Positions 11,904 to 23,751 of a stretch of 64,000 bases of DNA are shown piece after piece. Below the pieces are notes generated by a model. The model did no database searches and was not told where the DNA came from. It worked only from the letters and a program-made list of their open reading frames with translations. Every line of letters starts with the position of its first letter. Position 1 is the first letter of the stretch. A program made the translations under genes and the position numbers. Source of the DNA: Bryoerythrophyllum caledonicum (Eukaryota; Streptophyta; Bryopsida; Pottiales; Pottiaceae); NCBI GenBank assembly GCA_963971425.1, contig OZ020517.1, positions 20,532,462 to 20,596,461 of the forward strand, in the 5' to 3' direction.

Positions 11904-11985
11904 TGGGGGACGGGGATGGGAGGTTAGGGGCGGGGATGGGGGTGGGGGGGGGGTAGGGGATAGGGACGGGGGCGAGGGATAGGAA
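11904..11985 (+). repeat. G-rich tract with many GGGG runs
   Basis: About 80 bp composed of GGGGACGGGGATGGG-like units with a run of ten G. Runs of three or more G are spaced closely enough to form G-quadruplexes. No gene start is evident next to it. Confidence 0.75.
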
Positions 11986-13010
11986 ATATAGAAGGGGAAA
12001 GAAAGAAATTTGCTATGTTGACACATGGCATTTTAAATTCTGATCATTATTGCACCTACTACATGTTTAAATGGTCCTCCACAAACCTGTGAGGTATTTT
12101 TGCAAACCTAAATAACAAGGACTACCCTTGCCCCACCGACGACAACAGATCAGTATACTAGTGGTAAAATGAATGTAATAAAAACGGATCTCCATATATT
12201 GTATTTTAAATTTCTGCCTTTTTCAACAATTTTTTTTTGAAAGCATGAACAATATCTTTGATGCATTAAACGTTTCTAGCAAAATGAAGTTAATGAAGTG
12301 AACTTTTGACTCCAACTTTTATTATTTTGATATTACTAAAAATAAATAAATCATTGCAAATGTAAGTTGAGTACCCTTTACAATGGAATAACATTTTCTA
12401 CTCATTTCAAAACTTGGATGATTTTGCTGCCATAATAATCTTCATAGTTAAGGATATGTATGCAACTTAGTTTTTTTAGTGCATTTTTCTAATGTATATG
12501 AAATCTTGTATGTTTTCCCTTTTACAATATCATGATAATTTTGATATCTTTGCCAAAGAAGTGAAAAAAATGTCTACACATAGAAACACTAAAGCTTTAT
12601 TTAGGAAAAAATACTAATGATTAATTTTGTAAATTTGAGTGTGAAATTGAACAAACAATAAAAAAAAAATCCCATGACCATCATAAATCTATGGCCATAT
12701 GTCTGGTGTTCAAGAGTTGAACTGGGTTACTAAGTTGAACAAACATTCTAAATTATCTAACCATGAACTGGTCGTCAAAGGCATGTCAAGCGCCATTCAA
12801 ACAAAAGAGTTGGGAATTTTCGAAAGACTCTTCACGAATTTCCACAACAATGTATCCAACCCTCGAAACTTGATGATTGCGATGCCTTTCCGATACTATC
12901 TGCAGCATCTTTCACCGCTACTCTAGAGAATTAGCAAGCTGATAATATTAAAGAAAAGGAATTTTTAATCTTAAGAGAGCTCCTAGTAAACTCACTTATA
13001 GTCTTTTGAT

Positions 13011-13935
13011 TTAACCCCTAAGGTATTGTGACAGTTTCACACCATAAACACTTCAAAATTGTTGGATTCTAGTGCAATGAATAAAGAAGGAAACAAAAAC
13101 TTTTGACCATAGGATCTCAATTAAGACTTATTAAGTAACATACTTACAAGATCTCATAAACTATGACCGCACTGGTTGAAAGATTATAGTGTTTAAAGTC
13201 AAACAAATGGTTCATTTTCCTTCCTTGCGTTCAGTGGAACAACAGACTTTGACTTACTTCGTGTCAAGTTTTTGTTCTACTCAAGGTCTAACTCCATTAC
13301 CATCGTGTTAAGCATGATGTTAGTTCCTTATACACCAAAGTTTAGAGGTAGAGAGGGGATGTAGCATATTCAAAATAAGTGTGCAAGGAGTGGAGGTTCA
13401 ACAATTGCCAATTTGTGTTTTAATTTTTTGTGAAATTATTATGGTTTAGATTGATAATCCAAATGGTCAATAAGAAGGTTTACACCACATCTTGTTGTGG
13501 AATAAAGAAGATGTAAAAATATAAAAATCCCTAAGTTTTATTTGTAGAAGAAGAAGTTTTTTTTGGTACCTTGCCCAACAATGTGTGACAATGTGTGAAA
13601 ATGTTTGACTTGGGTTAGTTTGCTATTTTTCAATAAAGACAATAATTTTTTTTGACAATATGAAGGAAAAAATTACTTGCTAGTATTGAAAATCTCACAT
13701 TCAATAGAGTGTCCTAGCAAAAGTTTTTGGAGGTGCTGCTCTTCCCATTTGAAATTCAAAACCCTATAACTATTTCATTATGTGTTGGATTTAGGAAAAA
13801 AATGTTCCCCCACTGAGGTCTTAGTAATGCCTTTCTACAGTAAAAGTTTGGAAGAGGAATGTTGGAAATTGACAGCATAGGAACTTGACCAAACTTTCAA
13901 AAAGCCCATTTTTGATAGTTCTATGGATTTTTTAA
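13011..13935. mobile_element. TTAA-flanked non-autonomous element, family copy A
   Basis: The left end is TTAACCCCTAAGGTATTG (13011). The right half (13565-13935) is shared with 4800-5175, and the whole is an inverted relative of 48417-49068. Its right terminus has decayed (TTTTTTAA near 13930). About 925 bp with a 350-bp internal stretch not found in the 48417 copy. No transposase is encoded; it is piggyBac-like by target only. Confidence 0.65.
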
Positions 13936-14960
13936 CTTAAAATACTACATTGTGCAACTTCCAAGTACAAGGACTTTGTCTCACAATATAGTAAATATAT
14001 CTACTACTCCTATAAAAACGGAAACGGATACCTATGATATTGGGGTGAGATCCTCCGGAGAGGCCAAGAGTAGAGGGAGGATAAGGATAATTAAGGATCA
14101 CCACGTGGAGGGAGGATAATTAAGGATAATTTTCGGAGGAGACCACGGTGTTGTTGGCGGGCAAGAAGGAGTTGGACACCTAGGCGACCTTTCCGGAGGG
14201 TATCCCCGGTTTTCCCAAGGGTACCCCTAAGTCTACTAACAACGGAACCCTCTTGACAAATCAAAGGCAACTGTCATTCTTCTTTTCCTTCTGTTGAGTT
14301 TCTCCTGTACTGCAAGCAAAACGCCTTCCTGACATCCCTGGCGTGTATAAGAAGCTCAACACTTACGGGTTCTAACAGGGTTGATTCCACACATTGTCAT
14401 CGGCTATGCGCTCCAAGCAAACCTACACTTTACACACACTTTCCCTCGCAAGGGGGATTGCTATTTTGCGTGCCGTGAGCCGTGAGCCGTGAGCCGTGAG
14501 CGATAAGCCTATTTTTTGAATTTTTTTATTTTGAAGTAGATGGCCTGAAGATGTAGAAGTTAAGGTTTTTTTTAAAAAGAAAATGCTTTGAAAAGTAGGA
14601 AAAAACAAGACCTATGACCATGGAATTGGTTGCTAAATTACCGTAATAAACATATATAGGAAAGGAAAGATGTATGGTTCAAATTCTTTTGAGGCGGATT
14701 TAAGAAATGTGGAGTAAAGAAATGAAGGCATAACGAAGTGGTTGAATCTGATGATAGAAAGAAGATAATGTAAAAACCAAGATGAAATGTACCCCACCAT
14801 GTGCAACTAATGATTTTAGAAAGTAGGGTGGAGCGATGCAGAGAATTTTTTAAGTTGAAATCCATAGACAAAGGTTTGGATACATGATGAAAGAACAATT
14901 TCAAAGAGAAGTAATGGAAACATGTAATATATGTAGTGGCCCTTTTAGTCTCACCGCTGC
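13936..14960. other. Non-coding with short repeats
   Basis: 14040-14170 has two copies of a GGAGGGAGGATAA(G/T)TAAGGAT motif. The heptamer array at 14473 is listed separately. Beyond that I see no gene; frames at 14423-14904 lack motifs. Confidence 0.45.
14473..14500 (+). repeat. CCGTGAG heptamer, four tandem copies
   Basis: Four 7-bp units lie next to CTATTTTGCGTGC. The same arrangement appears inverted at 34883-34930 (GCTCACC units beside GCACGCAAAATAG), and GTGAGCGGTGAGC at 48382-48394, so this is a small dispersed repeat unit rather than a local slippage event. Confidence 0.75.
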
Positions 14961-14961
14961 T

Positions 14962-17900
14962 TTATGAAGGGGCGCAAATTGCGCAACGCTCATACAATGC
15001 TATTTCAGAACTTAACGTGGAATACTGCTTCAGTAAAAAAATCTGAATAACTCGTTTAATCTCGCTCCAACTGAAACTAGGAGCATGAATGAAGACATCT
15101 GCCTCAAGATCAAATGCACAGACAATTTTCAAGATGAAGTAGACGTACTTACAGTAAGACCATTGCGCTCGTTTTCCTAAGGACTTTTTGGACATCTCCG
15201 TGAAGGCTGGGCAATCGCAGCTTGGAAATTGACCAATGGTCACCAAGTACGTGGAAACTTTTGAAATGCTCTTTGACTCCAAACTGACAATGCACCTAAG
15301 AGCCGGTGGCGGCACCATCAAGATCTTGCAAATCTTTCCAACCACAGTTAGGGCAGAGGCACAACTATTCTGATGTTTTGTTGTTGGAGCATCTGGATTA
15401 CGTCGAATATTCTTTCCAAACCTTTTAGCAGGATGAGTCGAATGATTGTTAGGTGTCGAATACTTTTCGAAGTCTACATGCAATGCAGCATCAGTAAAAA
15501 GCTTTCTAGGTGACAACTCAACATGCTCTGCTAGTTGGAACCCCGCATTCTCAAGAGCTAGTATTTCTGACTTGCTGAGATTGGTTCCCAATTTCACTGG
15601 CCAAATAAAAGGTATATCAGGTTTTGATAGAACCCACGGACACTTTGTGCCCATCACACAACGAAAAATGTCATCATTGCAGAAGAAAAATTGATGTCTC
15701 TCATTCTTTTTCTTCTTATAAGATTCCATCAAGCCTGTATACGTTGGGGCAGCGGTAGATCGATTGTCGTGGACAATCTTTCCAATACACTCCTTCATTG
15801 TTGATGCTTGAAGAGCAAAACACTTCTTGGCGGATGTCCTTGGAAGCTGAGCAATGTGCCACAATTTCTCATCGCAAACAGATTCCTAAACAGACTTCAC
15901 GTGCTGCACCTTTGAAGAAGATGGTGGAGAAAGAGTGCGGACGAAATCTAGAACAAGTGAAACAGAAGGGGACTGCGTCGCCTCATAGTCAATTGTCAGA
16001 TCAACAACCGGAATATCAAATTGGTGGTGCCTACGTCGTTTTGGTAGTGAGATGCTAATCTTGTCGGGGCGGTGAGAGTCAAACTCTGAATCTGGGGGAA
16101 GGTCAGCCTTTCGTTTCAGAGAAACAAAAACTTTCTCACCTTCAAAATGTGGATCGCGCGTGCAGAAAGTGTCAGCCCTAGGCATGCAAGCAAGGGCCTC
16201 GTGAAGGAAGTTCAAATTTCCAGATCGTTGTGCAGTTCGTTGAGCAACCCTAAGTTGAAGCTCCTCTTTGCATGGGCCGGTTCCTGCCTTCTCACCGTTC
16301 AAGAACTGATAGTAAGTGACGACTTGCATAAATGCGCGTACCATCTCATCTACAGTTGCGACATATAAGTCATTCCCTCTCTTGCCAGACCGCTGCAATC
16401 ATTTGTTGTGTATCGTTTCGGCTAAGTTGCATGACGGCATCTCTGCCATCTCAGTCTGGGAGAAGACCTGCCAAAAGGAGATAAGGGTTATATTTGGAAC
16501 CACCAAGTTAGACCAAGAGAAAAAACATAATTCAGGTGACGTCTAAGTTGAAAGAGGAAAGAAAAGATGATGATGAAGAAATATTTATAGGGCACATCGT
16601 GAAGGGGTGTCACTAGCAGCACCCTTCAGAAGGTGATCATAACATCCATTAGTATTGCATGAAGTTCAAAGCAACTCGATAGGGGACTTCTACTAGACCA
16701 TAAGAGAGACATCAACAAATGAAAAAGGGTGGGCATCGATGTGGAAATATTACTCATACAGTAGGCAGGTTGTAAGAGTGACTGACATGATCCATGAAAC
16801 CGCCCCATTGTCGATATCAAAAATGCCAGAACCCAAGCCATAAGTCAAGGCGAACGAGGCCTTCATCGGTGGTTGCACCTGAAGACAATCACCATGACCG
16901 AATGATAAGGTACTTGGACTGAGCCTCCTCCATAGATGTCGAGTTCTTATATTGCTTGCATAGACGCCGATGTTGATCCTGAAGGTCTGATCGAATGTCG
17001 GCCTTTGTGTGCTTCTCTAAGGACTGCGTCCAATGAAAAAGACAAGTCCTCTCGCGGTTCTCTATTTGAATAGTAGGATCGTCAGACCCGTAAATGATTC
17101 GAACAACGTTCCAGTTGGCTTGGGCGCTGTCCGCCATAAATCCCTTGAAGTTAATAGTGGCAATGTTGTGTCTACTTGCAACAGCATTGAGGTTTTTCCA
17201 GAACACCTCCAGGGCAGCGACATCTTCAGACTGCATGTTGCATACTGCTATGGTCATAACTCGGCGATATGTGGAGTCATAAACATGGCACGCCATAGTT
17301 GCCCACCCCTTTACGCGTTTCACGAGGTCGAACATCATCCATGACTTCTCCAAATCCCCTCCGCCTTGCATTCGTCGGACGAGGTCGACTCTACTCCCAG
17401 GCCCAATCTCTGCCATCTTGAATATGAAGACTTTGTCCAAATCTGCACCTTGGCCTGGAAACCGATTCTCTTGAACAAATGCCCAGTTGCTAGATCCTCT
17501 TAACTTCGTGATGTTGTCCATGACACCAAAGCCCCTCAAGTATCTAAATGAAGTTACCTCATTCCGGATATTGGGAGAAGTCATTAATTTGAATTTATCT
17601 AGGACAAGAATTAGTTCCTCAATGTCTAGCGTCTTCTAAGGAACCCCATCTAGACAAAGTAGTAATCCTCCAAGGTACTCTTTAGAAGCCTCCAGGACGA
17701 TGGACGAGTTCGTTGCTCTAGGGGTCCGTTCAACTTGCTCACCAATGAGGGACCGAAGTTTGTCGGCGGAGTCCCTACAATTTCCCTTCTTGACTGGATG
17801 ACTATAGAATCCTAAGTAGACACAAGCTCGTGTCATATGAGTCCCTCCCAAAGCATAGTAGATCTTGGCTTGACATGCCTCAATGCATGTGGGTGGGACA

Positions 17901-18785
17901 TGACAGACTGCACAAACAATGGTAGAATTCTGTGGTGGATCGCAGAAGGGAATGAAAGGAGATTGAGCGGTACCTTCCCACTCAGTTTCATTCTGAATGG
18001 ACGGTCGGCCAACACGCTCTCTAAAATTGCATCTATTATTCGTGCACCGTAGGTGACCCAAGCAGGTTGACATCCTAAATGTCAAATGGTATTCAGACTT
18101 GATGTGCGACGTAATAGTGCCACTCCAAGCATGACCATCGTACTTCTTATCCATTCCAAGAAGCTGACCAGCCTTTGAAGTTGTCGGGACCTTCCCTAGC
18201 GCGGTTAGTTCGTAGATAATATCACCGTTGAATGAAGGTGGAAGGAATTCCACCTCGGCCACAGTAATTGAATTGTAGTCGAGTTTGCTGAGGGCAGACT
18301 TTGAACCCCTACGACTGCTCAATTTCTTAAGACATGCAACTATACTATTTTGAGGAACAATAACACGGGGGAGTGGTGGTCTCGAAGATGACACATGAGT
18401 AGAATACAAAGGTGTGCCTAGGAAATTTGTGGGTGTGATGGGAGGAATGATACTATGGGGAGTGCACGGTACACACTCATTGTCAGAATCATCACTCAAA
18501 ACGTGGATTGCGTTATCACTGGGCTCAAGTTTTACCTTTGCAAAGAGTGGTGTCACGTCAGTTGCAATAGAGGATTGCCTAGGTGTAAGCGTATTGGAGG
18601 CAACACCTTGCCCACTCTCCTTCACACCTTGCCCACTCTCCTTCACACCCATCCATGATCTGAAACCGAGACGATAAGCAACAACCACTAACTGAAGAAA
18701 GGCCATCCTCAAATGAAATGGGAACTCTAGGACTGTCACCACGGATAATAACTGACTCCGGAAGGCCAATGTTCTCAGTGGTCAT
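14962..18785 (-). pseudogene. MULE-type transposase gene with zinc and SWIM domains, decayed
   Basis: Minus strand. The N-terminal part (18769-17636) holds an acidic linker and a cysteine-rich region (CLGHLRCTNNRCNF; CAVCHVPPTC), likely zinc-binding. The core (17584-16889) has MMFD, ACHVYDSTYRRVMTIAV, FMADSAQANW and CLFHW, consistent with the MULE DDE domain. A likely intron (16759-16468, GT..AG) leads to a helical segment (16398-15886), then a C-terminal part with a SWIM-like zinc motif (CDC … YCKY, where the last residue is usually His). In-frame stops lie at 17636, 16889, 16817, 16399 and 15886, all in the two phases expected around that intron, with no frameshift needed in the core. A 21-bp in-frame duplication at 18607-18648 encodes VKESGQG twice. 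It would cut and paste DNA if intact. Confidence 0.75.
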
Positions 18786-19845
18786 TCTTCCTGAATCTGA
18801 GAAAGAATGAATGCTAGCATTTCATGAAAGAAGAGAGACTGAAATGATACTAGATAGGGATTTAGGAGTCTCTTCAAAGTTGGGAGTGGAAATCAGAGAG
18901 GTTTATGGAAGTTGTGACGACACTTTTATAAATTCTTGAAGTTCAAAGCAGTGGGAATTGATGCAATTTTCATTGGACGTGATATTTGTGGTTCAAGAAA
19001 CATCTTCATATTCTCAAAAATCTATTTCAAGATTTTATAGGGTAGCTGGCATTACTTGTCATCACTAGCAAGGTGGACACTAATCATGGCAGAGTTGTTG
19101 GGGCTTAGTGAATGGTCGCCTCGTCATGATACAGATTAATACCATGCCGCCTAATTCAAACCCACACCAAATATATTAAACTTTCTGATAGAAGATTCTC
19201 ATTAGATTCTTCAATGAAGCTGCAAAACATGAAGTGGCTAAGAAATGAATGATATTGTATTCTATCTTATTATGGATGAAAAGAAAGAAAATTAATGAAA
19301 AACAATATTTGTAATCCTAGATAAAGAAATTGCGTCGTCACTGTTATCAAAAAGTAAATAAATCGGCAATATAATTGATTGTTTTTTGAAGGTCATCAAA
19401 ATAAAAAAAATAACATTGGCGTCCAATAGCATGCACATTAATGCTAACATCAAAAGAAGTGGTGTTGAGGTTCACGAGCAAACTTAATAAGGATGGCAAG
19501 TAGGAAATTAAAATTTGTGACCAATTGTACAAAATATAATCTGATTAAAAACTTAAATTTTAAATCTAGTAGCCATCAATTATCTATTATGAAATTTAAG
19601 TAAGATTAAACGGCGTGACAAGAGATGACAGTTAGACAATTATAATGGAATACTAAAAGTATTAGTCATTCGAAATAGATTATAGTTTAATTTGAATTTT
19701 GAATTTGAATTTGGACGGATTAGTTATTGTTAGTAAAGACTAACATGTGCATGATGGATTATTCCACTTGTACTCAATTGATTAGTTTAGATGTAATTTA
19801 TGACCGTTTCAGTTGTGACGCCGTAGTTGAGGAAGATATAAGAAC
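18786..19845. other. No recognisable gene
   Basis: AT-rich flank upstream of the MULE relic. It may hold the element's 5' end, but I could not find its terminal inverted repeats or 9-bp target duplication. Confidence 0.4.
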
Positions 19846-20208
19846 ATGCATTGTAGTAGGTTCTTCATGCATATAGAGGAGAATGAGATGAAATGTGAGC
19901 ATTTGCAGATGCCTGAAGAAGTTGTTATTGAAACACCTTCTTTTATAGTTGTAGAAAAGAAGAAGAGATGGAAGTGCAGATTTCGATTTTCAAGTAGTAA
20001 GCAGCTTCGGAAGTCAAGGATGGGGAGACGGAAGGCCTTGGTTTCAGAGGAAGACTTGGGAAAGACTGCTCGTGTCGTAACGTTCAAGAAAGGTGGAGTT
20101 GATGAAGATGGGAGCTTACAGACCATTCAAGAGGTATGCGCATTGCCATTGCTCCATGATCATGTATCATTGAGGAAGACAAACCACTTTATCATGGAAG
20201 GAAAATGA
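19846..20208 (+). CDS. Hypothetical 120-codon ORF
   Basis: An ATG-initiated frame encoding a basic, lysine/arginine-rich protein (KKKRWKCRFRF, then RKSRMGRRKA). No family recognised. It ends 14 bp before a TTAA-family repeat fragment. An overlapping 105-codon antisense frame exists, so chance is quite possible. Confidence 0.2.
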   Translation: MHCSRFFMHIEENEMKCEHLQMPEEVVIETPSFIVVEKKKRWKCRFRFSSSKQLRKSRMGRRKALVSEEDLGKTARVVTFKKGGVDEDGSLQTIQEVCALPLLHDHVSLRKTNHFIMEGK

Positions 20209-20221
20209 ACATGTTCATCTA

Positions 20222-20411
20222 CTTCAAATACTACAATCTTTGAATCCGTGCTGTCAAAGTCAATGAAATTTTGTGATTATGTTGCTTTAGAAGTTTCAAT
20301 TGAGATCCAACGATTAGAAGTGGACAAAACATGTTCTTGTTTCCTTGCACTAAAATCAGGAGTTTGGAAGTGTCATTTGATTTGACGTTCACACTAACTT
20401 ATAGGGGTTAA
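20222..20411. repeat. Right-end fragment of the TTAACCCCTAAG family
   Basis: Similar to 48880-49068 (shared order: GTCAAAGT, ATGAAATTTTGT, TTGAGATCC, TTGCACTA(A/G)AATC, AAGTGT) and ends TATAGGGGTTAA with TTAA at 20408-20411. The rest of the element is absent. Confidence 0.65.
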
Positions 20412-20589
20412 ATCGGCTCTTCTCTATGGTATAGAGTCTTGTAGGGGTCAACAACACTGGATCATATCAACTATTATTTGCTGAACATGATGATTTGCCA
20501 TGAGATTGATTGGTCTCACATTTCTTCATTATTGTGCGAAGAATTTTGAGTTAGACTACATATTGTGAAGAAACAAACGTAAAATAAAA

Positions 20590-20700
20590 TTTTGATGGTT
20601 GATGGGCATGTATGGGCTGATGTACATGTATGGGCATGCATGGGCTGATGTACATGTATGGGCATATATGGGCATGAATGGTCATGCATGGGCATGTATG
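20590..20700 (+). repeat. GGGCATGTATGGGCTGATGTACAT-like tandem array
   Basis: Degenerate repeats of GGGCATG(T/C)ATGGGCTGATG. A related stretch occurs at 26375-26485, on the far side of the CCGGA-rich element, so that element may have inserted within or beside one such array. Confidence 0.75.
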
Positions 20701-21111
20701 TTGTTGCAGTTTGTAGAATGAGTATTCCTCCGGATAGCACTTAATTGGAGCTAAATGTAACTGGAATATCCGCTCTAAATTCGTTCCCACAGAGACCTAT
20801 TGTTTCTTTCTCAACTGATAAGTATAACTAACAACTAACAACCCATTTTCTATTGGTTAGCATTCCTAGTCATTCCTCGATCTACTCATCCGGATCCTTA
20901 CGGGTTCCGGATGTTCCTTCTTTCAACCTCCGGATCCTTGCGGATTCCTGACAGTGGCAGACGGAGTTTTCTTCCGGAGTTTTTAACCGAGTGGCCGGTT
21001 ACCACTGATCCTATTTTGTGTAAGTGGCCGGATTCCCCATTGCCTTGTGATTTAAAGTGGCTAGACACCCACTGCCCCGGACTTTATAGTGGCTGAACAC
21101 CCCACTTTACC

Positions 21112-22890
21112 CACTATAAGAAAACCATGTTTTTGGTGTTGTCAAGGCTGTTACGTGTTGTGTTTTCTGTGATGTCACACGTTAGTCGAAAAATTGCTAC
21201 AGTACCTCGAATTTAGTTTGACGTTGCATCAAACGTGTTCTTGTTAAAGACAAAATGCGTTGATGTCACCGTAGACATGCACGTTTTTGGTGACATAAAA
21301 AGAAACGTGACCACGTCAGACTATGACGTCATAGAAAACACGGGATGTCCACATCAGCCGCAGTTGCATTTAATTTTACTGTGGAAAGACTACAACCCGC
21401 TGCCCGAAAGCCAAAAATTGAAGAAATGGGCAGCTTTCATCCGTAGTGGATGAAATAAGGAAGGAAGAGCCGAAGGGCGACTTACACAAAAACAACCTCC
21501 ACAGCATCTACACTTTAGTTTTGGAAGTGTGGGTGAGAGCAAATTGAACTTAGGTGATAGAAGTGAGAGGTGGGTTGCGGCGAAGCTCACTTCAACGCTA
21601 AGAGGAGGGAGATTAGGAGAACAACAAGGAGTAGAAAGAGGCAACTTGAAGGTGATGGAACAAAGCAACGGCGGCTATGGCGGTGGCTATGGCGACGGCT
21701 ATGGCGGCAGCTATGGCGGGAGCCATGGAGCGGTGACGACGGAGCTAGCTGGGAGCAAGGAAGGTGATCTACGGCAGATCAAGACGGCAAGGGGAGAGCT
21801 CAAAGGGAAGAAGAACGATGGTAGGGGGAGCTTTGGCCATAGCCAGCTAACCCCAGCCATAGCTGACCTCAGCCATGGCCAGGAAACCCTAGCCATAGCC
21901 AAGTTCGGTATTTGCCACCGCGGAGAGGCGCTACAGCAGCAAGGCCGGTACGTACTCCACTTACTTAGAACTCGTGAAGCACGTCGTGAGGTCTTCGCAT
22001 CGAATTGCAGGTACGTAGTTCTAACACGAACTTGCGCGGAGCTCCACCTTGCAATCATCTTCGCGCCAAATTCCTCCTCGTGGGGCAGGTCGCGCCAAGC
22101 TGCAAACCGCAGCTCTCCCATCCACACAGCGCTGAACTCCAGTTCTGTAGATCCTCTTGAGCGCCGAAGCTGTGACCTAGGTCGTTGCACACCGATGACG
22201 TAGTCTGAAGAACAATTTTTAGGCACCCTAAATCCTTCCCGAATGCCCATGCTCGTTCATCAATTGCCCCAGCAAGCGCCAAATCACACTCACTAGGATT
22301 TTGATCATTTTTAGAAACATGTTTAGAAAAACGTCCGCAAGAACATGCTAGATGTTTAAGTGAACATGAACTCCGACATGAAAAAGGTCATTGACAACAT
22401 ATAGGCAGAACGCGCCAACGTCAGGATCGATGTCATTAAGAACACGAACATGTCATAACAAACGTCAAAAGTAACAGCCCTGTGTGGACAAAATATGCCC
22501 TAAAACCATGACGTCAGGTGACGTAGACTGTCCACGTCAGAAATTGAGAGGTCCAAGTCAGCAAATTCAAGATTCCACGTCACTGCCACTGTGAAAATGG
22601 AGTTGGATGAAAAAAATCCTACGTGGCATTGCCCGGATGAAGGATTTGCTTATGTGGACATGGGGCCCCCTCCACGTGGAGCCATTTCCAAAGTTTTTTA
22701 GACCACGTTCATTTGGATGTCAAGAGGTTGACAACCCCAAATCAACCATGTCACCCAAAATTTTGGACGTTTTTTGCCTGTCAAGGTAGACGGATTTTAG
22801 GTGACATCAACATTGATGTCACAGCATATTCATTTTGATGTTCAGGCATGTTTTTCAACGCCTTACAAGAAACACGGGTTTCTAATAGTG
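21112..22890. mobile_element. Non-autonomous CACTA (En/Spm) element
   Basis: Begins CACTATAAGAAAACC and ends, inverted, CACTATTAGAAACCC, the known CACTA terminus. The 3-bp target duplication ACC is exact (21109-21111 and 22891-22893). Both subterminal regions carry repeated ACGTCA/GACGTCA motifs (21170-21340 and 22430-22590), as expected for transposase-binding subterminal repeats. No transposase is present. It is nested inside the CCGGA-rich element. Confidence 0.88.
21529..22203 (+). CDS. Gly/Tyr-repeat ORF carried inside the CACTA element
   Basis: A 224-codon frame with a run of GGYGG(G/D/S) units (21670-21730) made of GGCTATGGCG repeats, followed by unrelated basic sequence. An antisense frame of 179 codons overlaps it. 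The glycine-tyrosine block resembles low-complexity plant glycine-rich proteins and might be captured host sequence. No ATG supports the 5' end and no conserved domain is seen. Confidence 0.25.
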   Translation: MGESKLNLGDRSERWVAAKLTSTLRGGRLGEQQGVERGNLKVMEQSNGGYGGGYGDGYGGSYGGSHGAVTTELAGSKEGDLRQIKTARGELKGKKNDGRGSFGHSQLTPAIADLSHGQETLAIAKFGICHRGEALQQQGRYVLHLLRTREARREVFASNCRYVVLTRTCAELHLAIIFAPNSSSWGRSRQAANRSSPIHTALNSSSVDPLERRSCDLGRCTPMT

Positions 22891-23751
22891 ACCTACTTCG
22901 CTAACCGGTAGTTGGTATATTGCTTCCGGATTCACTCTTACGCATTATCCGGAAGGCCTTCCGGATACGGTCACTCAGAGGCTCGTCCGGACTTCAACGA
23001 CATTCCGGTTGATGCTCAGTGGTTCTGTGAGATGCGTATGATAGATTCGCACCTAGATTTCCTTCTAGACATACACCTCAGGTTTATCCATCCATCGTCA
23101 GGGGGAATTCCGGCCGCAACCGGAATCCGGGTTTACACGGATTCTCTGTGCCCTAGGAGCTACCAGGCTCACCACCTACGGTACCCTCCCTCCCCTTCCA
23201 GGCTCCTTCCGGTCACTGTGGATCGTCAGACTCTACCTAACCTCTCCTTCAGCTTTTCCGGGCGCTCTCCCAAAGCAAGTCTCAACCGGTTGTACTAGAT
23301 GCAATCCGTGTACCACTTCACATCCAAGAACTAATTCACTAGACATCAACCACAATGGATCTTATCCTCTATTCACAAAACAGGTACTCCATCACCATAA
23401 ATTCAAGAAGAGAAAAAAAAGTACTAACAGAAAATACCCTTCGTGAAAGAGAAAATAAGACCCTTAGCCGGCTAAGACTGAGGTATTAAGTAACCACTAC
23501 AACTAATCCTAAAACCTTATCCTATCAGCTAAAAATTCGGAAAATCCTATCCTAAAAGTGAAAGGGATCTTATCCCTAGAAATCCGGAATTCAAAACTCA
23601 GATCCGGAAATTCCGGATCTTAGATCCGATTTTCACGGATCTAACATCAAAACTAACTTTAGGGTTTTCCTTAGTCTACTGTGCGATAGCCGGGTGCAAC
23701 CCTGAGCCCCATCGTTAATCGCTATCACACTTAAGCAATAAAGGTCCCTAC

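Larger units (their letters stand above)
11312..13010. other. Non-coding stretch with a shared repeat and a G-rich tract
   Basis: Holds the repeat at 11485-11825 and the G-rich tract at 11904-11985 (listed separately), then AT-rich sequence from 12180. A 75-codon frame at 12699-12926 has no motif and no support. Confidence 0.45.

Noticed and set aside
14962..18769. In-frame TAG/TGA codons as possible stop-codon recoding or readthrough
   Set aside because: All three stop types occur, they are scattered in unrelated TE families, and some frames also have frameshifts. The intact RALF gene uses TAG as a normal stop.
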